Below are positions 45,321 to 55,419 of a stretch of DNA of 64,000 nucleotides, piece after piece (the first letter of the stretch is position 1; the number at the start of each line of letters is the position of its first letter). Location: the NCBI GenBank assembly GCA_944472155.2, contig OX235272.1, forward strand, positions 85,814,020 through 85,878,019. The letters run 5' to 3'. Source of the stretch: Trichobilharzia szidati. Lineage: Eukaryota; Platyhelminthes; Trematoda; Strigeidida; Schistosomatidae. The translations under genes were made by a program, and so were the position numbers. The notes below the pieces were generated by a model, which saw nothing but the letters and a program-made list of their open reading frames with translations, was not told the DNA's origin and did no database searches.

Positions 45321-45975
45321 ACTGAGGTCAGAGGCGGGTTGTAGTTATTACTGTATTTTTGCTTACCTTAAAATGAAGTGAAAAAAGAATATACTTTTTC
45401 CATATAACATTAAATACTACCAAAATGTCATGAGATAAAAGCATAAGGTGTTATTAGAATTTGAGATTTCCTAGGAAACTATTTAGTCTTGGTAAATATT
45501 GAAGTATTTATTGTAGGTCTCAGTAGTAATGCTTACTGAATTTTAAAGTTCTTTAGTGTTAACTATCAGTAAAATTCAGAAAATCCTATGCAGGAATTAC
45601 CAGTGAGTAATAATGTTGTAATGAATAACGCAGAAAATTACTAAGGGTAAATAAATAGTGGAAGAAGCATCGTGGCCACATTGCAAACTTGACTGATAGA
45701 ATGGATTCAGTTTGCACCAAAATAAGAACTAGACGCAGAACAGTAGTCACTTAATACCTGGTATTCAGTCAAAGTTGAGGTCAACAGCAATGATTTACTT
45801 ATTCTAGTGACCATACTGCACAGCTTAATGACAGATTTCCATAGATACTTAGAAATTGAGACCTACATTGATTATCATTATATATATACGATTATAGCCT
45901 TTAAAAGGGAAACTCTTATGAATCCCTCCCATTTGTTTAGATATATACATATTCACTCATACCCTATTATTATAT
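45321..45975. other. Intron part; SINE2 body fragment at about 45660-45750
   Basis: CGTGGCCACATTGCAAACTTG and GACTGATAGAATGGATTCAG (45670-45715) are the SINE2 body on the + strand. The rest is unassigned. Confidence 0.5.
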
Positions 45976-45984
45976 AAAATTTAT

Positions 45985-46580
45985 GGGTATTATTCCCTTG
46001 AGTTCCCAGTAAAACATAGACCATCAACAGCGCATCTCCACATTGCCCTGTTCTATTCAGTCCTCTTCAACTGGCCTCATCATTGCACATAAACTCCCAC
46101 CTCCTCCTTGCCACCCATGGACCATAGTCCAACTCTTCGTTTCCCATTTGGGTTCCACTCGAGGGTTCGCCTGGTGTGCAGTGTCATTCAGCGGTCTCTT
46201 CAGTGTGCATCTAATGCATTCCCACCTTCAACGGAATATCTGTTAAGTAACAGGTTCTTGGTTGGTTCGTTCTCAGAGTTTCTTGTAGCTAATTCTTTCT
46301 GACCAGCCAGCCATTTGATCTTCAATATGGAGTCAGTGAAGGGGGCAGCTATTGATAAAACTCTGCAGTGGCCTGCTAGTAATGCTTTAGGTAACATGCA
46401 TACCAAATTTCTAATCCATATAGGGGAACTGACTGATTTGACATTAATGTTGAAAATTCATTTTTCCTGGTGGAGAAGATTGTAGAGTGACAATAGTCTG
46501 TCTTACCTTTCCCACTCTGGCTTTCATAAATTTATCTGTACCATCCGCCTGTAGTTGAAACGATTCTGCTTAGATAAGTA
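45985..46580 (-). mobile_element. RTE-like LINE 3' part
   Basis: Starts at GGTATTATTCCCTTGAG, then CCCAGTAAAACATAGACC, CGTTTCCCATTTGGGTTCC, CTTGGTTGGTTCGTTCTCAG and GACCAGCCAGCCATTTGATC, up to CCTGTAGTTGAAACGATTC. About 600 bp of the C-terminal region. The + and - open frames within it are shadows. Confidence 0.8.
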
Positions 46581-46589
46581 GTTCTAGTA

Positions 46590-47020
46590 GTAATAAACGT
46601 ACTTTAATGAAACATACATATAATAATAATAATATATTCTCATTTTATTTACATGAGGGACGCCAGTTCACAGGCATCATACATATGATAAGTACTATAT
46701 ACATATTTACAATTTTTCACAACAACACCGGATATATACAAGGAAAAGTAATGGAATAATTTCAGTAAGCACACCTTATATAGGTTAAAACAATTTATAT
46801 GATATAATCCTAGGCACCGTTATTGTTTGAATTCGTCGAAAACGCGCCTAACAAGTGAGTGTTGGGTTACATGTAGTCAACATGGTGGGCTATTCGCAGA
46901 AGTATAAAAATGGCCTGTTAAACGTTAGTTAGTCTACCGACATCAATGTTTTCAGCAATATCATCAGACAAGAGGCTCACCTCAGATGTAAGTATCCATT
47001 TAAACATGCAAAGAAATGAT
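46590..47020. other. Intron part without recognised element
   Basis: Short (AAT)n at 46620-46635. Nothing else supported. Confidence 0.4.
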
Positions 47021-47021
47021 A

Positions 47022-47340
47022 TTAGATGGTAACGTCTCTGACTGCAGGCAGCACTGGGTGACGTGGGTTCGAATCTCAGAGGGGATATGAGTTCCTTCAA
47101 GGTTGCAGATACGCCTTGCTGACTGGTGTGAGTGTGAAGAAGCATGAAATCTAGTTCAGGTAGAGCTTCCTGCCGATTGCCTCCAACTATCTAATATCAT
47201 CAAATCAATGTGCACCGTGATGGCGAGCCATCTAGTGGAAAGGTAGCCACATTGCAAAATTGACTGACAGAATTCAGTCTGCACCAAAGAGAGGACTAGA
47301 CACGTCACACTAGTTACTAGTGTCCAATCAAAATATACAA
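47022..47340 (+). repeat. SINE2 copy (head, ribozyme-like part, body)
   Basis: It begins inside the A box (GATGGTAACGTCTCTGAC), then B box GGGTTCGAATCTC and GCCTTGCTGACTGGTGTGAG. TGAAGAAGCATGAAATC comes next, then GCCGATTGCCTCCAACTATC and the body (GTGCACCGTGATGGCGAGCC, ACTAGTTACTAGTGTCCAATC). Here the order is head then body, the opposite of 50088-50455, so copies look circularly permuted. Confidence 0.85.
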
Positions 47341-47960
47341 AGAAGTATTAATGATTCAGCAACCGGTGAATTTTTTGATTCATTTCAGTCAGGAACCAGA
47401 ATGACTGCTAACTAATCCATGCAAACTGACGAATGAAGCATGCAGGAGTAGAATATCACCAACGAATGAGTCAGTGGGATTCGAAATGCAGCTGTCAGTA
47501 TATTTTCATTACTTCTTAGATATCCAGGTTTATCGGAGCTGTATAGGTAGTGATTTGGATTTGTCAGCATGATCAACATGTGGATGAATATCCAGATGTG
47601 TACTAAAACTTTTTTGCCGTGAGGATTTATTTAATTCCATTTTGGTGTAGGGTTTGATTATTCTACGATTCTGACATATTCCGCAAAGTGTCACCGTGAT
47701 CATGGAGAGTATACGTATGCTTTAAATGCACTACTTTGTTGACACTTACCTTCACTGAGTATATACAAAGGGGAACTGTGGATTTATATGATTCCTCACC
47801 ACTGTGGATAGAGTATCACCGCATTCTTTTCAGAAAGGAGACTAGTTGATGGATTATAAATAATTTCCAAGTAGTTTATGTCTTATATTATATATATATG
47901 TTTGTGAATCTGTTAAAAAATTTTACCGCATATTTAATATTTCAATTCTTTGTAAATTTC
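47341..47960. other. End of the intron, no element recognised
   Basis: Unassigned sequence before the exon 2 acceptor; TATATATA near 47888-47900. Confidence 0.4.
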
Positions 47961-47971
47961 CCTCATTACAG

Positions 47972-48909
47972 GTGATAAACCGTATTCATGTTCAGCTTGT
48001 GGTGTAGCCTTTACTCAGGGATCATCTTTAAAACTTCACATACGATCACGACATAACGACAATGGCAGCTACTTCTCATTAATACGTAAACCGGGAAAAA
48101 ATAATCTGACAAAATTATGGACAAGAGTGTTGAAAAAAGATTTACCAAAATTTAATTCACTACAGTCAACAAGTTCCTATTACTTTTATCATCATCACCA
48201 ACATCATCGTCATTACTGGAATAAATGGCGGAATTCAATGAATATTGAACAAACCAATCGTTTGAAAAGCGTCAAACACAACAAGAGTAAATTAACCACT
48301 GAGACTGAAAATTTAAACTACAATCTCTTTTGTTCCACATCAAATGAATTTCAACAATTACCTGATGGAAAACATGAGGAAAAGTGTCTGAATTCTAACT
48401 ACTGGGCCTCAAACAACACGTCTGACTACAGACATTTTGCGCCAAATCCATTTGAAATTAAAAAGTACACCAAACGATCAGTTTTTAAAACAAGCAATGA
48501 AGCCGTAAAGTTGAAAAATAACAGAAGACGTCAAATTAGTAAAACAAACACAGACAAACAATTTGTTAAATGTCAGAAGGCAGAGCCGACGTATTCTAGT
48601 TTCCTAGACAACTCAAAACCAGTCGATGAAGTAGAAGGTCATCCCCTGCAAATTGATGAACGTACTACATTGAAATTAGAAGAACCTGATTTACAAGATT
48701 CCCAAAGTGGACTATGTTCTACAATTATCTTAAACCAGTTATTTCTTCATAACACGCAAATGAATCAAGACATTCATCAAACAATTGATGCTAATAATGA
48801 TAATAATAATAAATCAAATATGGCGGTTTTAAACTATCCAAACAAATCTGATATTCAATATCAGGAAGAATATTTACCCTTTTCAATTGCTGCATTACAA
48901 CCATATTAA
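47972..48909 (+). CDS. C2H2 zinc-finger protein, coding exon 2 (terminal)
   Basis: Completes glycine 418 and continues in frame: DKPY, then finger 3 (C424-C427-H440-H445, C-x2-C-x12-H-x4-H, CSACGVAFTQGSSLKLHIRS). After the fingers comes a His/Tyr-rich patch (YYFYHHHQHHRHYW, about residues 487-500), basic stretches (KLKNNRRRQISK) and an acidic/Asn-rich C-terminus ending AALQPY at residue 729. Three tandem fingers joined by a canonical linker are enough for sequence-specific DNA binding. The long flanks carry no domain I can name. The stop is TAA at 48907-48909. The start of this exon is set by the acceptor, not by the first ATG at 48127. Confidence 0.88.
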
Positions 48910-49430
48910 TTGTTGAAGTCATCTGTTTTTGTCAGTAACTGTGAAAAAACAACACGGTAACTGACAGAGAATTTTTGAGTTATCCTACCCGTCATCCTAT
49001 AACAACATTTGAAGGGAAACAACTAATTTATACTAAAGGTTAGATTACTTTCAAACTTCGTATCAAAAATAAGCATCTGTAAGAAACTATTTCTGGCGAA
49101 ATTGTGTAGCTAGCTATTCATTCGATTATTTATACCAAGGCATTTCTAACAAACATTCTCATCTTTTCCTCCTTCATATAATTAATTATTTATCCTGAAA
49201 AGTTATACTTTTGTTCCAGCTTATTTATCCTGAGTGATTGCAACATTTATTTAAGGCATATTATGTAATCAGTATTTGTTAATTTGAAAAAAGTTGAAAA
49301 TTGATATTATAGTAGGTGTTTTTTCTCAAACGTTAGTATTTCTTTGTAATTTAATCAGTTTGGATGTCATACTTTAGCGATTCTTACTGATTCAGTGAAC
49401 AAATAAATATCAGTTATTCAGAATGATTAT
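48910..49430 (+). other. Probable 3' UTR of the zinc-finger gene, with a poly(A) signal
   Basis: AT-rich non-coding sequence after the stop. AATAAA at 49402-49407 is a plausible polyadenylation signal. The segment 49320-49440 is duplicated at 50664-50780, so the signal exists twice. Confidence 0.5.
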
Positions 49431-49564
49431 TATTATCCTCGTCCACTGGTCCCACGATTATACAATAAGTCCTAATCCCACAGTATAAGACTTTCTGAAT
49501 GATTAATAATCAAAAGGACGACGTTTCTATTATTTCACACATAATGACATTCAAAACAGTACAA

Positions 49565-49682
49565 TAGAAGGGTGAGTGCGTACTGATGAAGAGTTCCAAA
49601 CTAGAACGAAACAGCTGTCCAGTACTCCCAGGTTTTTCAATGGTTCTCTAACTAATGTCAGCTCATGATGAAAATCCTGTAA
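49565..49682 (+). repeat. SINE1 3' part with compensated stem II
   Basis: The ribozyme at 49580-49625 has GUACUG/CAGUAC stem I, core AUGAAGA, stem II GUUC/GAAC (the other copies have GUCC/GGAC), GAAA and ACAG/CUGU. The tail is GCTCATGATGAAAATCCTGTAA. The tRNA head is missing. Confidence 0.8.
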
Positions 49683-49728
49683 AGAAGGGTATCCAGTTGA
49701 AGACCTTTATTATACTATAATTTACAGT

Positions 49729-50660
49729 ATACCCAACTGAATTGATCTAGACATCTAGAAGAGTCTTACATAGTTGGCCTGGATGAATAGCAAAAACTCC
49801 TACCCGAGGCTTTATAGTTAAGTTCCTACTTTGTAATGATTAGAAGCATGAAATGCAAACTCAAATGTTATTTAGTGTATGACTGTGTAATAAACTACAC
49901 ATCAAATTTTCTTTAAAAAATTCTGACTTAATATCCAAAATATGGTTTACTTGAAAGTGTCAATTCATTTATAAAATCTTCACAATGTAACAAAACAAGT
50001 CATATTCAGTTGTAAAACGTTTTTCACTTGAGTTTGTTAACCAACTCAACTTATTAAACCCTTTTTCATCGGTATATTAGCAAGATCCTGCTGATTGCGT
50101 CCAACTATCTAATATCATTAAATCAATGTGCACCGTGATGGCGAGCTACCTAGAATGGTGGCCAAACTGCAAAACCTGACTGATAGAATTCAGTCTGCAC
50201 CAAAGAAAGGACTAGACATATCACACTAGTTACTAGTTTCCAATGTAAATACCCACTGCAGTCCTACAGGAGGTCATTCGCGAGTCCGAATAGCTCAGTG
50301 GTAACGTCTCTGACTGCAGCACTGGGTGACGCGGGTTCGAATCTCAGATGGGACATGAGTTCCTTCAAGGTAGCAGATACGCCTTGCTGATGAGTGCCAA
50401 CAAGCACGAAACCTAGGTCAAGCAAGGCTTCCTGCCGATTGCATCCAACTATCTAATATTAGCAAGATCGTCTGAAAAATATTCTCATAATGTATGTTAA
50501 GAATCTTATGTATTACATACATTTGAGGAAACATACAAAGCATATATTCGTAAAGCAAAGTTAGAACTAACATCGTCAGTTGAAGAATCGTTGAGAACTA
50601 AGAATCCAAAGATCAGATGGGAACTGTCAAGTTACTACTGTGGGTGTATTAATGATCAAT
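49729..50660 (+). repeat. Duplicated segment B, copy 2, interrupted by SINE2
   Basis: Homologous to 44552-45132 from TATACCCAACTGAATTGATC to TTAATGATCAATGA, with a SINE2 insertion at 50088-50455. The right-end open frame is preserved (TFEETYKAYIRKAKLELTS, KIRWELSSYYCGC) with the same stop. The duplicate lies 3' of the zinc-finger gene, whereas copy 1 lies in its intron. Confidence 0.7.
50088..50455 (+). repeat. SINE2 complete insertion with 14-bp target duplication and terminal direct repeats
   Basis: Flanked by ATATTAGCAAGATC at 50074-50087 and 50456-50469. It begins CTGCTGATTGCGTCCAAC and ends CCTGCCGATTGCATCCAAC plus TATCTA, so both ends carry the same roughly 28-bp block. Inside are the body (CACCGTGATGGCGAGC), A box TAGCTCAGTGG, B box GGTTCGAATCTC and the ribozyme-like region 50393-50435. 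The latter has CUGAUGA, stem II GUGC/GCAC, GAAA, stem III ACC/GGU and C. The pairing next to the cleavage site is not clean. Confidence 0.88.
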
Positions 50661-50663
50661 GAC

Positions 50664-50990
50664 CAACATTAGTACTTCTTTGTAATTTAATCAGTTTGGA
50701 TGTCATACTTTAATGATTTTTACTCATTCAGTGAACAAATAAATATCAGTGATTCAGTATGATTATTATCATTATTCCCCTCAGGTTTCGAATGGAACAC
50801 AGGTCGTCAACAGCACATCTACATTTCATTCTCTGCTCTCTAGTCCCCATCCGTTGGTCCCACGATCCCCCGAAAGCTCTCATCTCATTCTCGAACGTCC
50901 AACTTAAAATTTTTTTCCACTCAGGTTCCACTTGATGCTATAACACGTGATATTACCTAGTGATTCAGTATTAAGCTGATAATAGCTCTG
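50664..50990 (-). mobile_element. Duplicated 3' UTR piece followed by an RTE-like LINE 3' end
   Basis: 50664-50780 repeats 49320-49440 (TTTGTAATTTAATCAGTTTGG). 50757-50990 is the RTE 3' end on the minus strand (GATTATTATCATTATTCCCC, GTCCAACTTAAAATTTTTTTCC, CACTCAGGTTCCAC). In the first duplicate only traces of this LINE remain (ATTATTATTATCCTCGTCC, GGTCCCACGATTAT), as if it had been deleted there. Confidence 0.65.
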
Positions 50991-51109
50991 TTTATCTAAT
51001 GATACAACCTTTCGTATAAACTAAATATGAATACAGAAACTAAAAACTATGTCGAGTTATCGTTCAACAAGTATACTTTTTTCATAAAACTTTATACACC
51101 CCTTTTGTG

Positions 51110-51830
51110 GATTTGAGTGAAGCAAGAACAACAGTTTGTGCAGAATAAGATGGTACCATCGTGGCTTATTTCGTTGACTTCTCATTAGCTGAGTACAGCC
51201 TAAAGAATTTATTAATAAAGTTCACCCGAGGTCCTATCTCTGATGCTTCTTCTGCCAACTTGTTGCTTTTCACTTGCATATCTTCCAGTTTGTGGGAAAT
51301 CAGACATATATAATCGGCGAAGTCCACATCCTTCATGTTTTTTGTGTGGGTCCATTTCATGCCTGTCTCTTCGTTTCTCGGCCTGCTGTCTGTCGCATTA
51401 TCCAGTCTACCGCAATCAGGAAGATCATTGGAGATAGCAGGCAACCACCTTGTGTTACTCCCGTCTTCACTTCGAAAGGTTCCGTGAGTTCCTCGTTGTG
51501 GATTACTTAGCATGCAGCATTATTGTACAACAACTGTTAAATGAGGTGGATAATTGTTGGCAGCACCCGGTAGTAGTGAATTAGTTGCCAAATCACCTCT
51601 CGATCGACGCTATCGAAGGCATTTTCAAAGTCGATGAAGTCGAGTGAGGTAGAGAGCTGACTGTCATTCCAAGCTCTATTCAATGACGATACGTAGTGTT
51701 GCGATTCGATAGATGTATAACTTATTCCTCCTGAATCCAGCCTATTCCGATCGAAGTTAATCATCCAGGGTAATGCGTCTTAGTAGTTTGCTTGGGATAG
51801 ACGTTTATCACCTAATACAGACTCAAAAGA
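51110..51830 (-). mobile_element. RTE-like LINE, reverse-transcriptase core
   Basis: Minus strand: SLDFIDFENAFDSVDREVIW (motif A with F-x-x-A-F-D-S, about 51620), then after a break QGCLLSP-type and FRSEDGSNTRW blocks. DVDFADYICLISHKLEDMQV follows (motif C, FADD altered to FADY), then KSNKLAEEASEIGPRVNF. It carries the sense of the 3556-4494 copy and adds the motif C region. The D to Y change and a frameshift make it inactive. Confidence 0.87.
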
Positions 51831-51839
51831 CATAGGTAA

Positions 51840-52315
51840 GCAAAGATAATACTTTCCGTAACTTCCCTTCAATGCTATACAGTTAAATAGTGTTCAAAAA
51901 GGTCAGGCAAAAGTGCACAAAGGTCAGTGAACAATGGTAGTTTGAAATAGAACATGAAATCGTGTATCAGAACGGAAAATTGATAAACTTCAAGACTTGC
52001 CTAAGTAGCCTTATGTAACTTAAGCATGCTAAGCGATGAATATCATCCAGACATGATTGTCATTCAAAATATAAGCTGGTGAAGACAGGAATACTGCTCA
52101 TAAGTGTAAGAGATTCATAATACGTATAAAGTATGTTTTAAAGTTAGGAGTTTGAATACAAAGAACGAAAAAACACATGAAGATGACTTACATATCAAAT
52201 TATTCCACAAGTCGAATAAGGTTTATGGCCAGGGTATTAAAAGGAACTAGACAAACTGCTTTTATGCAGACAGTTCAGGGATTCCTCTGTAAACATATGT
52301 CCTATAGTCAGTTGT
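51840..52315. other. Intergenic, no gene seen
   Basis: Nothing supported. Confidence 0.4.
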
Positions 52316-52319
52316 TGGA

Positions 52320-52505
52320 TGGTGACTAGTAGTGGAATCCCGGATGCGGCGCGTTTCGTCCTATTTGGGACTCATCAGCTACTGAATATACCTGCATTCC
52401 CCAGTAAGTGATGGTGTTCCCACTGAGGCTCGAACCCAGTGCCAATAGTCTCAAGTGCAGAAGCGTCGTTATCCACTAGACTACTTGCGCCACGAGAGCC
52501 ACCTC
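52320..52505 (-). ncRNA. SM-alpha-like tRNA-headed retroposon with hammerhead ribozyme
   Basis: On the minus strand: A box TAGTCTAGTGG (52474-52484), B box GGGTTCGAGCCT (52425-52436), then the hammerhead at about 52325-52395. The hammerhead reads CUGAUGA, stem II GUCCCAAAUAGGAC, GAAA, CGCGCCGCAUC and then CGGGAUUCC. Core and stem II equal the schistosome SM-alpha consensus I remember. Stem III has one mismatch (GCAU where GCGU is usual) and the stem I bases next to the cleavage site do not pair well, so this copy may be slow or dead. Confidence 0.85.
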
Positions 52506-53365
52506 TTGTGCAACGGGTCATATTAATTATTTTATTCAATTTTAGATTTTCCCGTCGATATCCTATAGATTTGACGGATAACTAATGTAAGAGTAGAAAT
52601 TGGATATGATATGAGCAGTATGATCTGAATATAAGCAATAAATTACAATCGAAATATCACAGAGTTAATAATACAGTATCACTATGTATTATATGAAATA
52701 AACTTATTTGGTGTGAAATTGACATACGGCTATTTAAAAGTAAAAATTTATTATAATTCAACGGTCTACTGATGATAAATTTTAGTAGTTTCGGTGAAAC
52801 CGTATAAAACAGATCGCAAGTAATGTAATGATTGTATACTTGTCACGATTACAACGATAACAAATACGATGAGTAGTAAAAATGGTTTTTTTCAAGTGGG
52901 CATTTAAGTAGTATTCATCAAAATATTTACCATCCATCCATCCATCAGAGAAACAATGATTCAGTGAAAATACCAAACTATAAAATAATTAAGAATTTTT
53001 AGGGGAGGAGAGCGTGTTGACATTTACAGAAAGTATGGCGGATACTAAGTTTCCTATATCCACAACTTCTATAGTATTTCTTCTGAGTAGACCAAAAGGA
53101 AAAATCAAAACACTAAATCAATCGTCCAAAATACGAAGTATTTTTTGGGATCAAATTTGTAGTGCAAGGATGGTTGCTTAACTAGCCAGGGATCGTACAC
53201 GAAGGAACGAATGTAACACGACAGCGTGCCATTTGGCGTGGAAACTTGACAACTTGCCTTCAGTTGAACAAGTTGGCTTAAACATTGAAGGTAAGCATCC
53301 AGTGTTGAGTAATGAGTGCTGTAGACCAATAATTTTTTAGGGAATTATCTATCACTACGAATCTT
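52506..53365. other. Intergenic, no gene seen
   Basis: AT-rich. The minus-strand open frame 53105-53329 has no recognisable domain. Confidence 0.4.
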
Positions 53366-53369
53366 CACA

Positions 53370-53765
53370 CATTGAAAGTAATTTCAAAATCCCCTTTGTT
53401 CCTGATCGATGGCTCCACCCTGAAAAAGGATCTAATAAAACCTTCCTCAGCTCACTACTAACTCATGTCATCAATCCTGGACACTAACGAAGCCTTTAAA
53501 AATGTTTATCGTATTCCAACCAAACTTTCACATCCTCTACGATTACGACTTTTACATACAAGAAATGAAATGAAAATTCTTCTAAACATGCCAAAACTGT
53601 GTTCAAGAGAAATTCCTGCAGTCTCCTTTTTTACCCTGGCCGTCCATATAATATTTATAGAGTCTCACAAGTGATCTTCCTCCATCCTTGTAACTAACAT
53701 TTGATACGGTTATCTTATTTTCTTATTTTATCATGATTATTATTCTAGTTAATTCAGTTAACCAA
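53370..53765 (+). mobile_element. PLE family B C-terminus and 3' region
   Basis: The + strand gives LTHVINPGHTNEAFKNVYRI, then PTKLSHPLRLRLLHTRNEMK, parallel to the segment after the endonuclease in the 14200-14400 copy (EYLVNPGHSVPCEKSFKVIY). Short and lacking the endonuclease. Confidence 0.75.
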
Positions 53766-53809
53766 CTCTCAAAAATTAATGTGATGCCAGCTAGCGATTG
53801 GCTACACGA

Positions 53810-54155
53810 TGAAGTTGACTAGAGTTCTAGTGAAAAGTTGTGACCAGTGGGATCCATCCGGTTGGGAGTCAGAAGAAATACTAACCAAAGACATTGGCTT
53901 GTGGTCATGAATCGGTTGAGGTTAGAATTCATAGATCGCTCAATCGAGTCCCAGTGACTGAATAGCCTACGAGCTTGACTTGTAACCAGAATTTTATGGG
54001 TTGCGACTCAGGTGGGTGAGTACTGCCGAAGAGTCCCAAACTAGAATGAAACTGCTGCCTAGTACTCCCTGGTTTACCAATAATTCTCTAACTGATGTCA
54101 GCTTGTGATCCAACTTGAAACCAACCAAATCCCCACGAACAAACTCTTGAAAGTC
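53810..54155 (+). repeat. SINE1 copy, diverged subfamily
   Basis: 5' body (TTGTGACCAGTGGGATCCATC, GGTTGGGAGTCAG, CATTGGCTTGTGGTCATG), A box GTGACTGAATAGCC, then a mutated B box. The ribozyme at 54022-54066 has core CCGAAGA and AATGAAAC. The tail TGTGATCCAACTTGAAACC differs from the common ATGATGAAATCC tail but matches 18370-18400. Confidence 0.72.
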
Positions 54156-54159
54156 AATT

Positions 54160-54380
54160 CATTTTTGATTGAACACTAGTCAGTAACTAGTGTAATGTGT
54201 CTAGTCCTATCTTCGGTGCAGACTGAATTCTATCAGTCAAGCTTGCAATATGGCTACCATGCCACTATATGTCTCGCCATCACAGTGCACCATGAATTTT
54301 TAGTATTAAATGGTTGGAGGTAATCGGCCACAGCGAGCTTTGCCCGGACCTAGGTTTATTTGGATCTTGATGTTTTTATG
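54160..54380 (-). repeat. SINE2 body on the minus strand
   Basis: TAACTAGTGTAATGTGTCTAG, GGTGCAGACTGAATTCTATC, TGCAATATGGCTACCATGCC, then AAATGGTTGGAGGTAATCGG and the GGACCTAGGTTT ribozyme edge. The head is missing. Confidence 0.75.
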
Positions 54381-54599
54381 TAATTCATTCATCTGTTCTT
54401 CTTAGACATAATTATTTTACAAATTACTATTGCTAACCTGTACAAAGTTACTTATTTTAAATTCCGTTAATATTTTCATCCCCCCTCTATACCATAAAAG
54501 GGATCATTCTTATTGACTGACATAACTACATCAATGGTATAATTCTGATGTAAAAGTATATGACCACATAACTATATATATATAGTTATATGGTCGCAA

Positions 54600-55090
54600 G
54601 GAAGCCTCCAACCATCTAATATCATCAAATTAATGTGCACCGTGATGGTGAGCTACCTAGAATGGTGGCCACATTGCAAACCTGACTGATAGAATTCAGT
54701 CTGCACCAAACAAAGGACTAGAATACCCATTGAGTCATGAAGAAAATAAAAGACAGATTCAGCGAAGAAAATTTTCTTTATCGACGAAATCATCTTCAGA
54801 GGCTGTACAGTCGTATTTATACTTACAAAAATATATAGTGGTCTATTATTGAGTAATAGGGGGTGACATAAAAGGACTAGACACATCACACTAGTTACTA
54901 GTGTCCAATCAAAGAATCCACTACAGTGGTAGCGTCTCTGACTGCAGTACTCGCTGGATGACGTGGGTTCGAATCTCAGAAGGGACATGAGTTCCTTCAA
55001 GGTTGCAGACATGCCTTGCTGACGAGTGCCAACTAGCACGAAACCTGGGTCAGGTGGGGCTTCCTGCCGATTGCCTCCAACCATCTAATA
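54600..55090 (+). repeat. SINE2 full copy (split by a small insert)
   Basis: It starts GCCTCCAACCATCTAATATC and ends GATTGCCTCCAACCATCTAAT, the same terminal-repeat layout as 50088-50455. A/B boxes: the A box is damaged (GTGGTAGCGTCTC) and the B box is GGTTCGAATCTC. The ribozyme-like region 55013-55050 has CUGACGA, stem II GUGC/GCAC, GAAA, ACCUGGGU. The body is interrupted at 54723-54870. The minus-strand open frame over this copy is a repeat artefact. Confidence 0.85.
54723..54870 (-). repeat. 148-bp PLE-B 3'-end insertion with 11-bp target duplication
   Basis: Flanked by AAAGGACTAGA at 54712-54722 and 54871-54881. On the minus strand it contains CTGTACAGCCTCTGAAG and AAGAAAATTTTCTTCGCTG, matching the 3' UTR of the PLE-B copy at 14755-14815. 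A very short 5'-truncated insertion that dates the SINE2 copy as older. Confidence 0.85.
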
Positions 55091-55419
55091 TATATATATA
55101 TATACATGCGTGAAAATGACTTCTTTTCCTCGAAATGGCTTGGCATCAAAATATGGTAATCTTATTTATGTGTCCAAGTACTGCAGATATTCAGCTTAAG
55201 GATAAGGAAACCTCACTCAGGCTAAATTTAGTTAACTGAGACCAACAAGAATAAAGTTCTGTAATTTTGTGACAAAAAGATTATGCTTTATTAATGTGAA
55301 TCCACTCAATCAAAAGTGGAATAGGCACGTCTAAATATCGTATTACAAAATAATTAATTAGTTGCAAGAATGATACATAGGCGTTTCAAATTCACACTGA
55401 CTGAAACGTACAGTCTGTA
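55091..55419. other. Intergenic, no gene seen
   Basis: Nothing supported. Confidence 0.4.

Larger units (their letters stand above)
34486..47971 (+). other. Intron of the zinc-finger gene (13,486 bp), full of retroelements
   Basis: Donor GTGAGT at 34486 and acceptor CCCTCATTACAG ending at 47971, phase 1. Splicing gives ggt for glycine 418 and the linker HTGDKPY, which strongly supports the junction. The intron carries SINE1, SINE2, PLE-A, B and C, and RTE copies listed separately, in both orientations. A TGA stop lies at 34491-34493, so retention of this intron would end the protein after finger 2 (419 residues). Confidence 0.88.

Noticed and set aside
54653..55084. 143-codon minus-strand open frame
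   Set aside because: It is antisense to SINE2 and the PLE-B insert; the repeat explains it.
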